A stretch of DNA of 64,000 bases, taken from the NCBI RefSeq assembly GCF_001641615.1, contig NZ_LRRU01000018.1, forward strand, positions 62,001 through 126,000, given 5' to 3'. Shown here one piece after another: positions 10,161 through 19,004 of this stretch; within the stretch, counting starts at the first letter, position 1; each line of letters begins with the position of its first letter. Source of the DNA: Pseudoalteromonas gelatinilytica. Lineage in GTDB: Bacteria > Pseudomonadota > Gammaproteobacteria > Enterobacterales > Alteromonadaceae. The notes below the pieces were generated by a model. It saw nothing but the letters and a program-made list of their open reading frames with translations. It made no database searches and was not told the origin of the DNA. The position numbers and the translations under genes are program-made.

Positions 10161-10490
10161 TTAACACTTACGGTAAATATCAGCATCCATATCGTAAATA
10201 TTAACGCTTAGGCTATACGAGCGGCGACAATATGTTTTTAAGCAACTTAGCAATTGCTCACTGAGCATTTGCTTTTGCTCTATGGTTCTGCCTGCCATGA
10301 TTGATGCGCCGATGTGGATAAAGCCATCTTTACCTTCTCCTAATTCGTAATGCTGATAAGCAATTGCACGAGTCTTTATGGTCGAAAGTTCAAATAAGCC
10401 AGAGTCAAACGCAGCTTTATGGACTTTTTCAACTAACACTTGTGGCAGAATTGGTAAGTCTTCTGAGTGTTCTATAACAATGTGCGGCAT
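10161..10490 (-). CDS. 5-carboxymethyl-2-hydroxymuconate isomerase family (MIF-like tautomerase)
   Basis: A 109-residue protein matching the CHMI family of the tautomerase superfamily. It begins MPHIVIEHS, so Pro becomes residue 1 after Met removal, which is the catalytic general base in this superfamily. In homoprotocatechuate degradation the enzyme isomerises 5-carboxymethyl-2-hydroxymuconate. No other hpa pathway genes are in the window, so its substrate here is uncertain. It is followed upstream on the same strand by an outer-membrane barrel gene only 10 bases away, so the two probably share a transcript. Its TAA is back-to-back with the stop of the regulator gene. Confidence 0.85.
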   Translation of the reverse strand: MPHIVIEHSEDLPILPQVLVEKVHKAAFDSGLFELSTIKTRAIAYQHYELGEGKDGFIHIGASIMAGRTIEQKQMLSEQLLSCLKTYCRRSYSLSVNIYDMDADIYRKC

Positions 10491-10500
10491 GGGGTCTTCC

Positions 10501-11088
10501 TTAAAAGCGGTAACTAAAACCGATGTTTGTTTGAAATTGGTTTAACACATCACCATCAAAGTGCCATAGACATTGATTGTCTTCTGAGGTTGGCAATGTG
10601 CACGATACGTTACTTGCATTATTTACAATAGTTGCCAGCCAGCGAGTTTCAACATAAACCCGGGCTTGTTCGGTAATTAAATAATCTGCGCCGGCATAAA
10701 GGCCTGAGGTAAAAAACGTATCGGAGTCGGCAAAGTCAGTACTGACATGATTTGCGCCAATTTGGGCACCCACAAAACCAACTACACGGTCAGCTAATGG
10801 CACTTCTACAGCACTTTGAAAGAGCAGGTATTGCATCTCGACTTGATTTTTGGTTTGGTCTTTCATATCTAGTTCGGTTGCTGAATAAAAGAACCCATAG
10901 CGAGCATTATCAATGGTTCTATCTAGGCTGACTGTAAAATGGCTGTCATCCTCAAGCTCAATTTTTAGGTTTTCTTCGGTTTGCACCGAGTTAGTAAAGT
11001 TTTTGCCGAAACCAGCGCTAATAGAGTAGCCAGCGTGAGCGGTACTACTTAAGAACATTAAACACAGTAAACCAAGCGATTTTTTCAT
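10501..11088 (-). CDS. Small outer-membrane beta-barrel protein
   Basis: 195 residues. A signal peptide (MKKSLGLLCLMFLSSTAHA) is followed by alternating beta-strand sequence (GYSISAGFGKNF, ARYGFFYSATELDM, GLYAGADYLI, RVYVETRWLA). The C-terminus NIGFSYRF ends in Phe, typical of an outer-membrane barrel recognised by the BAM machinery. The size suggests an eight-strand OmpW/OmpX-like barrel. Two Cys near the C-terminus may form a loop disulfide. The function is unknown. It is the first gene of a two-gene unit with the tautomerase gene. Confidence 0.8.
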   Translation of the reverse strand: MKKSLGLLCLMFLSSTAHAGYSISAGFGKNFTNSVQTEENLKIELEDDSHFTVSLDRTIDNARYGFFYSATELDMKDQTKNQVEMQYLLFQSAVEVPLADRVVGFVGAQIGANHVSTDFADSDTFFTSGLYAGADYLITEQARVYVETRWLATIVNNASNVSCTLPTSEDNQCLWHFDGDVLNQFQTNIGFSYRF

Positions 11089-11191
11089 TGTTTAGGTGCT
11101 CGTTGTTGAAGATATTTTGAGATAGTATTGAAACATAGCAAGCAAATCGTTGTAAACGGACAACTATCGCTTTTTAATAAGGAACACTAGG

Positions 11192-11662
11192 ATGAAGTTA
11201 CTAAAATTAGCGGCACTTACTGCGCCATTGATTTTGTTGAGCGGTTGCTCGGATGACGCTGCTTCGGTGAGTTTAGGATTATTCACGACCAAAGATATTA
11301 AAGTGGTATCACAACAAGATCCGCTTATAAGCGGTGTTACTTGCCACATCAGCCATATTGAAGCGAATCTTGATTTTGCTGATCCATCTGATATGTCTAT
11401 TGCATGTCGTCAAACTGGCCCCATTACCGCTGAACAATTACAGCAAATTGACCGTAGTAAATCGGGCGAAGTGGTTTTTAAGTCATCGAAAAGTATTTTG
11501 TTTAAATCGTTAAAAGTACGTCGTATTTATGATGCGCCAACACGTACTCTTTTATATTTGTCTTATTCAACGAAAGAGTCGAGCGGCAGCCATCATCATG
11601 CTTTATCAACTGTGCCTCTTTACAATACGGATGCATGGCAATGGGCACAATCACAAGAGTAA
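11192..11662 (+). CDS. CreA family lipoprotein
   Basis: 156 residues. A signal peptide ends in a lipobox LSGC with Cys19 as the lipidation site; Asp-Asp follows at +2/+3. The body matches CreA: DPLISGVTCHIS, SIACRQTGPI, GEVVFKSSKSILFKSLKVRRIYDA and LLYLSYSTK. E. coli CreA is a periplasmic protein of unknown biochemical role encoded beside creBCD; this copy is lipid-anchored and far from any two-component system. TAAGGA at 11178-11183 is the ribosome binding site. It is the first of five closely spaced genes running to 15142, followed after 3 bases by the next gene. Confidence 0.85.
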   Translation: MKLLKLAALTAPLILLSGCSDDAASVSLGLFTTKDIKVVSQQDPLISGVTCHISHIEANLDFADPSDMSIACRQTGPITAEQLQQIDRSKSGEVVFKSSKSILFKSLKVRRIYDAPTRTLLYLSYSTKESSGSHHHALSTVPLYNTDAWQWAQSQE

Positions 11663-11665
11663 TTT

Positions 11666-12448
11666 ATGTTAGCGTTATTTAAGTCAGCTCCAGTTGTTGA
11701 TGAGCAAGAGCAGCAGTGGTTAATCGATACCTTTTTATGGGCAGTTGAGCACTTTGATAGTGAATATTTTTTAAAACACACACAAATCATTTTACCTAAC
11801 GGGCAGTTCTTTCCGGATAGGGTGTCGAGCGTCAGTGAAATGGCTGAAAAGGTATTTAGTCGGGTTGTTGAGTATGCGGGTATGCAGGCGTGGCCAATTA
11901 ACTTAGTTGCGCCATCTGGGCTTACACCGCAGGTGTTTCCGCATTTTGAGTTTCAAGACAGTTTACGCGGTAGCGAGGCAAGTTTAATTGTACCGGCAAA
12001 TCATCCGGTGAATATCTCGTTTAACCCGAACCAAATCAATCAACCACAAGATTTAGTGGCAAGTTTTGCTGGTACCTTAGCGACTATTTTGATTCACCAT
12101 GTGGGTGTCTTACCGCCCGGCGGTAAAGAGTACTTACCGCAAGCGAGCGATGCATTGGCATGCTATTTAGGCTTTGGGGTAATGATGAGTAATACGGTGT
12201 ATCAATTTAAAGGAGGCTGCGGCTGCGGTTATAACCCTTATGCCAATCGCCAAGCGGCGCTGACTGAGCCACAAACGCTATTTATGCATGCGCTAGTTAC
12301 GCATTTTAAAGGGGATAATCAGTCGAAGAAGTTTTTAAAACCCCATTTACGCAGCCAATATAAAAAAGCGCAAAAGCAAATTAAAGCATTGGTGAGTGAC
12401 AGTGCAAATCCGTTGTTATTGGCATTAGATGAACAAGCAGTAGGGTGA
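11666..12448 (+). CDS. Conserved protein with a GGCGCGYNP cysteine motif, unknown function
   Basis: 260 residues, no signal peptide and no membrane segment. I do not recognise a family. Visible features are an N-terminal helical part (WLIDTFLWAVEHFD), a middle region with DALACYLGFGVMM, then FKGGCGCGYNPYANRQ, where two closely spaced Cys could bind a metal, and a basic Lys-rich helix near the C-terminus (RSQYKKAQKQIKALV). It sits 3 bases after the CreA-like gene and 6 bases before the LysE exporter gene, so it is almost certainly co-transcribed with them. Possibly a degenerate metal-binding enzyme, but that is a guess. Confidence 0.75.
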   Translation: MLALFKSAPVVDEQEQQWLIDTFLWAVEHFDSEYFLKHTQIILPNGQFFPDRVSSVSEMAEKVFSRVVEYAGMQAWPINLVAPSGLTPQVFPHFEFQDSLRGSEASLIVPANHPVNISFNPNQINQPQDLVASFAGTLATILIHHVGVLPPGGKEYLPQASDALACYLGFGVMMSNTVYQFKGGCGCGYNPYANRQAALTEPQTLFMHALVTHFKGDNQSKKFLKPHLRSQYKKAQKQIKALVSDSANPLLLALDEQAVG

Positions 12449-12454
12449 TATTGA

Positions 12455-13075
12455 GTGCAGTATTTAGATGAGTTTTTATTGATAGCCATTGCTCACTTTT
12501 TTGCAGTAGCAAGCCCAGGCCCTGATTTTGCAATTGTACTCAAGCAAAGTATTCAACAGGGTCGTAAAAATGCGCTGTGGACCAGTGCCGGTGTTGGTGC
12601 GGCTATTCTTTTGCATATTGCTTATTGTGTATTAGGTGTGGCGTTAATTTTATCGCAGTCGCCTAGCTTATTTATGGCTTTAAAATACCTTGCAGGGGCT
12701 TATTTGGCATACTTGGGTGTGCAAGCTTTACGAAGCGCAAAACCTAGCGATAGTAAACAGCAAACCCTTGCCCCTGCTGAGCCTGAATCTGTGTATAAAG
12801 CATTTCGACGCGGTTTTTTTACCAATGCCCTTAATCCCAAAGCAACACTGTTTTTTATGTCGTTGTTTACTCTTGTAATAAGCCCTGAAACACCTGTTGT
12901 AGTGCAGGCTGGTTATGGCGTGTATATGGCAATGGCGACTTGGCTGTGGTTTTCATTTTTATCATTGGTGTTATCAAAAGCATCAGTGCGAGCATTTTTC
13001 TTAAAAAGCGGATACTGGTTTGATAGAGGCATTGGCGTGATCTTAATTGCCTTAGCTATTCGCGTTGTTGTGTGA
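12455..13075 (+). CDS. LysE/RhtB family amino-acid exporter
   Basis: A 206-residue inner-membrane protein with about six hydrophobic segments. The family signature ASPGPDFAIVLKQSIQQGRK appears at about 19-38, and NPKATLFFMSLF is the second conserved motif. LysE/RhtB proteins export amino acids or derivatives such as threonine and homoserine lactone; the substrate cannot be told from sequence. The start is GTG at 12455 with AGGG upstream. It lies in the operon between the Cys-motif protein and the gamma-glutamylcyclotransferase-like gene. Confidence 0.9.
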   Translation: MQYLDEFLLIAIAHFFAVASPGPDFAIVLKQSIQQGRKNALWTSAGVGAAILLHIAYCVLGVALILSQSPSLFMALKYLAGAYLAYLGVQALRSAKPSDSKQQTLAPAEPESVYKAFRRGFFTNALNPKATLFFMSLFTLVISPETPVVVQAGYGVYMAMATWLWFSFLSLVLSKASVRAFFLKSGYWFDRGIGVILIALAIRVVV

Positions 13076-13082
13076 GGTAAGT

Positions 13083-13598
13083 ATGGCGCTATATAACTTT
13101 TCATTTGGTTCTAATATGTCATCGAGCAGATTGCTGGCAAGGTTGCCTGAAGCAAAGCGGGTAGGCACAGCTATTTTAAAAGGCTATGAGCTGACGTTTG
13201 ATATGGTAAGTACCGACGGCTCTGCAAAGTGTAGCGTGCGCAAAACAGATCAGGCAGATGCCTTAGTGTATGGCGTGGTGTATCAGTTAAACGAAGCTGA
13301 AAAGTCGATTCTAGATGACATTGAAGGGCCGCGTTATGACTGTGTGGATATTACAGTTGAACTCATTGATGGCGAGCAACTTGCTGCCCATTGTTATATT
13401 GCTAACACCTTAGATGAGTCTTTACTGCCATTCGACTGGTATCTTCAGCATGTTCATCGCGGAGCGCTTGAAGCAGGTGTACCAAATCATTACAGTGAAG
13501 CAATACTCGCAAGACCAAGTTGCGATGATCCAGATAAAACCCGAGCAGCGAGAGAGTTCGCTATTCACAACAATAAAAATCACCAAGGGACATTATGA
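13083..13598 (+). CDS. Gamma-glutamylcyclotransferase-like protein
   Basis: 171 residues with the AIG2/GGCT fold signature. It begins MALYNFSFGSNMSSSRLLARLP, where YNFSFGSNM corresponds to the substrate-binding Y-x-x-Y/F-G-S-N loop. VYGVVYQLNEAEKSILDDIEG includes the usual D-x-x-EG region with the conserved acidic residue. Family members release 5-oxoproline from gamma-glutamyl compounds. ATG at 13083 is chosen because GAGG at 13075-13078 is well placed; an upstream in-frame TTG at 13065 lies inside lysE. The last four bases overlap the next gene (ATGA), indicating translational coupling. Confidence 0.85.
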   Translation: MALYNFSFGSNMSSSRLLARLPEAKRVGTAILKGYELTFDMVSTDGSAKCSVRKTDQADALVYGVVYQLNEAEKSILDDIEGPRYDCVDITVELIDGEQLAAHCYIANTLDESLLPFDWYLQHVHRGALEAGVPNHYSEAILARPSCDDPDKTRAAREFAIHNNKNHQGTL

Positions 13599-15142
13599 CA
13601 TTTCGTAAATTAGCCGTTGCCGCGGCGCTGTTATCAAGCTGTTCGTTTTACAGTTATGCTGATATCGATAGTAAGAAAATTGAAAAAGTAATCGAAACTT
13701 CAATGGCACGTTTTGATGTGCCGGGTATGGCAGTGGCGATTGTTGAAAATGATAAAGTCGTATTAGCTAAAGGCTTTGGTATCGCAAACCTTGATACGGG
13801 TAAAAAAGTAAATAAAGACACCTTATTCGGTATCGCGTCAAACACCAAAGCATTCACCGCAGCAGCGTTAGCTAAATTAATTGATGAAGGTAAGCTGAGT
13901 TGGGATGACAAAGTGATTGATCATCTACCAGAGTTTCGTCTTTATGACCCTTATGTCACGCGTGAAATGACCATTCGCGATTTACTAAGCCACCGTAGCG
14001 GTTTGGGGTTAGGACAAGGCGACTTAATGATTTGGCCTGATACTGACAAATCAATTGAGGAAATCATCGCAGGTCTAAAATACTTAAAACCAGCGAGTAG
14101 CTTTCGCAGTAAATACGCGTATAACAACTTAATGTTTGTAACAGCCGGTGAGGTAGTAGCCCGTGTTTCAGGCATGAGCTGGAATGATTACATCGAGAAG
14201 AATATTCTTCAGCCACTTGATATGAAAAACTCACGTGCAGGTTTTTCACGTATTCCTAGTAGCAATAAAAACTGGGCGACAGGTCATATTCCAATGGATG
14301 GCCAACTTCATCCATTTTTTGTGAACTACCTTGAAGATTTTCGTGGCGCTGGTGCGATTGCATCAAGCGTGAGCGACATGAGCCAATGGCTACGCACGCA
14401 GCTTGCTCATGGCAAAATGCCAAATGGCCAGCAGTTATTCACTGAAAAGCAGCAGCAACAAATGTGGCATCCGCACATTACCTCAATGGCATCAAAAAGT
14501 GCTTATGAAGCTTACCACCAACAATTTAGAGGTTATGGTTTAGGTTGGAGCATTGAAGATTTCCACGGCATTAAAAAGCTAGGCCACGGTGGTGGTATCT
14601 TAGGTATGGTGTCTCAAGTGACTTTAGTACCTGAGAAAAACCTTGGTATTGTTATTCTGAGTAACCAGCAAGCATTCAGCGCGCTCTCTGCAGTGACCTA
14701 TGAAGTGCTCGAAGATGCATTAGATCTTGAAGATAAAGACTGGGTTGAAGATCTTGCTAAAAAGCACTTTGAAGGTAAAAAAGAAGCTTACGCAAACGCA
14801 AAACCAGAAACACCTGCGGATTATCAACCAAAATTGCCGAACATCAACTACACAGGCACGCTGCACGATAACTGGTATGGTGATGTGGTTATTGAAGAGT
14901 TAAATGGCCAGCTACGTATTGATTTTACACATACAAAGCGTTTGAAAGGTCAGCTTGAGCATTACACAGGCAATACGTTCATTGTTAAGTGGGATGAAAA
15001 GTTACTTGAAGCCGATGCTTACATTGAGTTTCAAATGAGCCCTGATAACCGAGTGAGTAGTGCGAAAATGCGCGCTGTCTCAACGGCGGTCACAGACTTT
15101 AGTTTTGACTTTAGAAATTTAGATTTACGCGCTAAAAAGTAA
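13595..15142 (+). CDS. Exported serine hydrolase, beta-lactamase/class C family (PF00144) with DUF3471 tail
   Basis: 515 residues. An N-terminal signal (LAVAAALLSSCSFYSYA) could be cut by signal peptidase I or, through LSSC at 13-16, lipidated. The catalytic motif S82-N-T-K85 follows FGIA; YNN occurs near residue 165 and HGGG in KLGHGGGILG takes the place of the KTG motif. A C-terminal beta domain resembles DUF3471. Such proteins are peptidases, esterases or D-aminopeptidases more often than true beta-lactamases. It overlaps the preceding gene by ATGA and closes the five-gene operon with a terminator. Neighbouring exporter and cyclotransferase genes hint at peptide or amino-acid turnover (inference). 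Confidence 0.9.
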   Translation: MTFRKLAVAAALLSSCSFYSYADIDSKKIEKVIETSMARFDVPGMAVAIVENDKVVLAKGFGIANLDTGKKVNKDTLFGIASNTKAFTAAALAKLIDEGKLSWDDKVIDHLPEFRLYDPYVTREMTIRDLLSHRSGLGLGQGDLMIWPDTDKSIEEIIAGLKYLKPASSFRSKYAYNNLMFVTAGEVVARVSGMSWNDYIEKNILQPLDMKNSRAGFSRIPSSNKNWATGHIPMDGQLHPFFVNYLEDFRGAGAIASSVSDMSQWLRTQLAHGKMPNGQQLFTEKQQQQMWHPHITSMASKSAYEAYHQQFRGYGLGWSIEDFHGIKKLGHGGGILGMVSQVTLVPEKNLGIVILSNQQAFSALSAVTYEVLEDALDLEDKDWVEDLAKKHFEGKKEAYANAKPETPADYQPKLPNINYTGTLHDNWYGDVVIEELNGQLRIDFTHTKRLKGQLEHYTGNTFIVKWDEKLLEADAYIEFQMSPDNRVSSAKMRAVSTAVTDFSFDFRNLDLRAKK

Positions 15143-15152
15143 ACCAAAGTCG

Positions 15153-15179
15153 CAAAGCCACCGTTAGGTGGCTTTGTTA
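15153..15179 (+). terminator. Rho-independent terminator of the 11.2-15.1 kb operon
   Basis: A 10-bp stem CAAAGCCACC/GGTGGCTTTG (15153-15162, 15167-15176) with a GTTA loop lies 10 bases after the serine hydrolase stop. The T run is short. Confidence 0.7.
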
Positions 15180-15210
15180 TACTGGGGAAAAATAATTCAA
15201 GGAGCGTATT

Positions 15211-16131
15211 ATGAGAACGGCAGTTATCTCACATCCATTTTGTCGTAAACATAAAATGATTGAGGATCACCCCGAATGCCCCGCGCGTTTAGATGTGATC
15301 ACCGACCGCTTGCTAGCAAGTGGTGTTGATGTGGCAATTACTCACTTACAAGCTCCTAAAGCCAGCCGCGACGATTTTTTACGTGCTCATGATGAATCTT
15401 TGGTTAGTCATGTAGAGCAAACAATTCCCGCTGAAGGGCTTGCTGAATTAGACGGCGACACATGGCTGTGCCCAGATTCAATGAAAGCGATTGAACGAGC
15501 CGTTGGCGCTGGATTACTCGCCGTTGATGAAATCCTTGATGATAAGCTGGATGCCGCGTTTTGTTCTGTTAGACCACCAGGACATCATGCAAACCGCAGT
15601 ACCTCTGCAGGATTTTGCGTTTTTAATAACCTAGCCATTGCCGTGAAGTACGCGCAAAGCAAAGGTGTAAAACGCATCGCTATTTTGGACTTTGATGTAC
15701 ACCATGGCAACGGCACACAAGATATCTTTTTAGATGATGACACTGTGTTGTTTTGCTCTTTGTTTCAACACCCGTTTTACCCAAATACCGCCGTTGAAAA
15801 TAACGCGACGTTAGTGAACTCACCGCTGCCAATTGCCAGTGATGGTAATGACTTAAAAGCTGTTTATCTTGAGCAGTGGTTGCCAAAACTCAATGAATTT
15901 AAACCTGAACTATTGTTTATTAGCGCCGGGTTTGATGCTCATCTTGAAGATGACATGGCAAGCTTGAAGTTTGTTGAAGACGATTACGCATGGCTAACCA
16001 CACAGCTAGCAGAGTTTTGTCAGCAACAAGATTGCAAGGGGATTATCTCTTATCTTGAAGGGGGCTATGCTTTATCAGCCCTTGGTCGCAGTGCCGTTGC
16101 GCACATTAAAGCGCTGGTGGATGCCCCTTAA
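15211..16131 (+). CDS. Histone deacetylase family (HDAC-like) amidohydrolase
   Basis: 306 residues of the zinc-dependent HDAC/acetylpolyamine amidohydrolase superfamily. Visible motifs are RPPGHHANRSTSAGFC (His pair of the charge relay), DFDVHHGNGT (zinc Asp and His), SAGFDAH (second zinc Asp) and LEGGYALSALG. Bacterial members deacetylate acetyl-polyamines, acetoin-related or other small amides, or protein lysines; the class cannot be fixed here. A ribosome binding site AAGGAG lies at about 15199. Its final TTAA is shared with the stop of the opposite-strand gene at 16128. Confidence 0.9.
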   Translation: MRTAVISHPFCRKHKMIEDHPECPARLDVITDRLLASGVDVAITHLQAPKASRDDFLRAHDESLVSHVEQTIPAEGLAELDGDTWLCPDSMKAIERAVGAGLLAVDEILDDKLDAAFCSVRPPGHHANRSTSAGFCVFNNLAIAVKYAQSKGVKRIAILDFDVHHGNGTQDIFLDDDTVLFCSLFQHPFYPNTAVENNATLVNSPLPIASDGNDLKAVYLEQWLPKLNEFKPELLFISAGFDAHLEDDMASLKFVEDDYAWLTTQLAEFCQQQDCKGIISYLEGGYALSALGRSAVAHIKALVDAP

Positions 16132-16421
16132 TCTACCAGCATCGCAAAGGCTTGCGGTGGTGCAAGCCGAGTAACCTTACTTAAGCAGCACACTCCTTCT
16201 TGTGCTAGATATTCTGTCACTCTATTCGCAAGTTCAACGTCACTTAACGCTTTCACGCTTTCTCCCTGCAAGTTGACATACTGCCCTGTTGTTAAAAGCA
16301 AGATAGCTTCTTGCTGCTGCTCTTCACTCAAACCATATACAAAGCTTTCTATATCGGCTTCATCTTCTACTAATGCTATTTCATGAGCAGAAAAGATAAT
16401 CTTAGGAAATGATGAGTGCAT
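16128..16421 (-). CDS. Small conserved hypothetical protein
   Basis: 97 residues, acidic N-terminal half (IALVEDEADIESFVYGLSEEQQ) and a Cys pair in EGVCCLSK near the C-terminus. I do not recognise a family. An AGGA ribosome binding site sits 6 bases before the ATG at 16421, which supports translation. The stop codon overlaps that of the HDAC-like gene in a 4-base TTAA. No membrane segment or signal peptide. Confidence 0.65.
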   Translation of the reverse strand: MHSSFPKIIFSAHEIALVEDEADIESFVYGLSEEQQQEAILLLTTGQYVNLQGESVKALSDVELANRVTEYLAQEGVCCLSKVTRLAPPQAFAMLVD

Positions 16422-16499
16422 TTATTGTCCTGTGTCAAAGTTGCCAAGGTTGAAATGATTATAATTGCCAATTCATGTAAGAACTAGGAAAGTCGACTT

Positions 16500-19004
16500 A
16501 TGAATCAACCAAGACGACATCAAAAGGTCAGTGATGTCTTTTCGCAAAAGCTGGTATCGTGTCCTGCGCATACGCCTTTGGTCGATGCGGTGAGGTTGAT
16601 GCATGTTCACAATGTGACGGCGATTTTTATCAAGCATGAGCAATCCGTGGTTGGGATTTGGACGGAAGCTGATTGTTTGAAAATTGACATCAGTAGCCCG
16701 CTTTATAAAAACCTAGCCATTCACGAGGTCATGTCAGCGCCTGTTATTACGGTGCCAAATCAATGCTCAGTCAGTGATGCAACCTTGCGTTTTCAACAGC
16801 ATGGCATTCGCCATTTATTGGTGATGGATAGCGAGAACCAGCCTGCAGGTATGTTAAACCTTTCAGATATTGTGCATAACCAAGGTTTGGACCACTACCT
16901 ACAATTTCGGCCTATTCATGAGCAGTATCGCACTGACCTAAAGATAGTTGATGCGCAAACACCGATAGAAGAGGTTGTGCAACTGATGCGGGCAGGCCGC
17001 CTTGATAGTGTACTGGTTTATAACCAAGAGCTTGAACTGCACGGTATTATTACTCAGCGTGATATTGTTGAGCTGATCATTCAAACCGAGTGGCTAAATC
17101 CTTGTTGGCAATATGCTAGCTACCCGCTCATTGAAATTGATTGTGAAAGCAGTTTATTTGATGCGTATCGCACTATGACAGAGCGTAATGTGCGTCATTT
17201 GGTGGTCAGAGATGATGAAATTTGCGGGGTGATTTCATTTGCTGATTTGATCACTGAGATTGAATCAGCTTATTGCTGCGAACTTGAGCGGGCAATTGAG
17301 CAGCGTGATATTGCTTTGCAAAAGTCACAACGTAACTTGTTTTTGGCAAATAAAATTATTGATGCTTCACTCGATGGCATCATGCTAACCCGTAAAGACG
17401 GCACGATTATTCAAGTTAACCCTGCTTTTACTAAACTGACCGGCTTTGCCGAGCATGAAGTAATTGGTAAGCGCCCCAATATTTTAAGCTCTACAAAACA
17501 TAGTCGCTCGTTTTATCAAAAAATGTGGCATGCCATTGAATACGAAGGGGTCTGGCAAGGAGAGATCTGCAATTGCAAAAAAGATGGTGAAGAGTATGTT
17601 GAGTGGCTCACCATTATTCAAATAAAAGATCCTAACTTTGATGAAGTACTTTATGCGGCAATTTTTAGCGATATTACAGAGCGCAAACGTGCAGAAGAAA
17701 AAATTGCCCAGCTCGCCTATTACGATGAGCTAACAGGCCTGCCTAATCGCCGCTTATTTCATGACAGACTCTCAATTGCTCTTAGCACCGCCAAGCGAAA
17801 CCACGATCTATTAGCGGTGATGTTTATCGACTTAGACCGCTTCAAAGAGGTGAACGACAGCTTAGGGCATGACGCTGGTGATAACTTATTGCAGCAAGTG
17901 GCAGAGCGTATTTTATCAATTCTACCTGAAGGGGATACTCTTGCACGCTTAGGTGGCGATGAGTTTGTTCTTCTATGCGAAGTAAATCGGGTTGAAACAC
18001 TTCTAAACTTTGCCGAGCAAGTCTTGCAGCAAGTGAGTATGCCGCTTGCTATTAACGAGCACGTGGTTGCGATTACAGCCTCTATTGGCGCGGCGGTTTA
18101 CCCTGATGATGGCGTAGATAGCGCTACACTGCTTAAGCATGCTGATATTGCTATGTACCGTGCTAAGGAGGTGGGCCGTAATTCATTTCAATTATTCAAA
18201 CCGGCGATGAATGCACGCTCTTTAGAGCGATTGGCTATGATGAGCCGATTACAAAGCGCCATCGAAAGCGATGAGTTTGAGCTTTATTTCCAACCTAAGC
18301 AGCAATTAAATTCAGGCAAAATTTTAGGAGTAGAGGCACTGTTACGTTGGCATGAGCCAAACCTTGGAGTGATTTCACCTGCTAAGTTTATCCCTCTTGC
18401 TGAAGAGCTAGGCCTAATTGTGAAACTTGATTTATGGGTCATCGAGCAGGCCTGTAAAGAGTTAGAAAAATGGCAGCAACAAGGCATTGAAGCAGGGCGC
18501 TTAGCAATTAATATTTCGGCTAATCACTTACGTCAGGGGCAACTAGCATCAAATGTTGAGCGCTTACTTGAGCGTTACAATGTAGACCCACACAAGCTTG
18601 AAGTAGAGCTAACTGAAAGCTGTTTTATCAGCCACTTTAGTGAGGCTAAGCAAGAGCTACTCGCGCTTAAAAAACTAGGTGTGCATATTACGTTAGATGA
18701 CTTTGGAACGGGCTATTCGGCTTTAAGTTACTTAACCAAACTGCCAATTGATACGTTAAAAATAGATGCCAGCTTTATCGCAAAAGTGCCCGATGAATAC
18801 GGCAATAGTGAAATTGTCACGGCGATTATTAGCCTGGCAAAAAGCTTGAGTATCCATGTTGTCGCAGAAGGGGTAGAGAAGGTAGAGCAGTTAAATTACT
18901 TACGTTCACTTAACTGCGATACCATTCAAGGCTATTACTTTTGCCGTCCAATAGCGAAGCAGCAATGGTATGACTTTTATCTTAATACCGAAACAAGTGC
19001 TTAA
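16500..19004 (+). CDS. CBS-PAS-GGDEF-EAL cyclic-di-GMP signalling protein
   Basis: 834 residues, no membrane segment. Four CBS motifs (about 8-60, 68-125, 138-195, 203-255) form two Bateman modules that usually bind adenine nucleotides. A PAS domain (about 280-395) precedes GGDEF (about 400-560) and EAL (about 575-825). The GGDEF motif is intact (LARLGGDEFVLL), but the inhibitory I-site position reads PEGD instead of RxxD, so product inhibition is probably lost. The EAL domain keeps EALLRW, NISANH, ELTES, DDFGTGYSAL and EGVE, consistent with active phosphodiesterase. It may be bifunctional, tuned by nucleotide charge through CBS (inference). Confidence 0.93.
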   Translation: MNQPRRHQKVSDVFSQKLVSCPAHTPLVDAVRLMHVHNVTAIFIKHEQSVVGIWTEADCLKIDISSPLYKNLAIHEVMSAPVITVPNQCSVSDATLRFQQHGIRHLLVMDSENQPAGMLNLSDIVHNQGLDHYLQFRPIHEQYRTDLKIVDAQTPIEEVVQLMRAGRLDSVLVYNQELELHGIITQRDIVELIIQTEWLNPCWQYASYPLIEIDCESSLFDAYRTMTERNVRHLVVRDDEICGVISFADLITEIESAYCCELERAIEQRDIALQKSQRNLFLANKIIDASLDGIMLTRKDGTIIQVNPAFTKLTGFAEHEVIGKRPNILSSTKHSRSFYQKMWHAIEYEGVWQGEICNCKKDGEEYVEWLTIIQIKDPNFDEVLYAAIFSDITERKRAEEKIAQLAYYDELTGLPNRRLFHDRLSIALSTAKRNHDLLAVMFIDLDRFKEVNDSLGHDAGDNLLQQVAERILSILPEGDTLARLGGDEFVLLCEVNRVETLLNFAEQVLQQVSMPLAINEHVVAITASIGAAVYPDDGVDSATLLKHADIAMYRAKEVGRNSFQLFKPAMNARSLERLAMMSRLQSAIESDEFELYFQPKQQLNSGKILGVEALLRWHEPNLGVISPAKFIPLAEELGLIVKLDLWVIEQACKELEKWQQQGIEAGRLAINISANHLRQGQLASNVERLLERYNVDPHKLEVELTESCFISHFSEAKQELLALKKLGVHITLDDFGTGYSALSYLTKLPIDTLKIDASFIAKVPDEYGNSEIVTAIISLAKSLSIHVVAEGVEKVEQLNYLRSLNCDTIQGYYFCRPIAKQQWYDFYLNTETSA

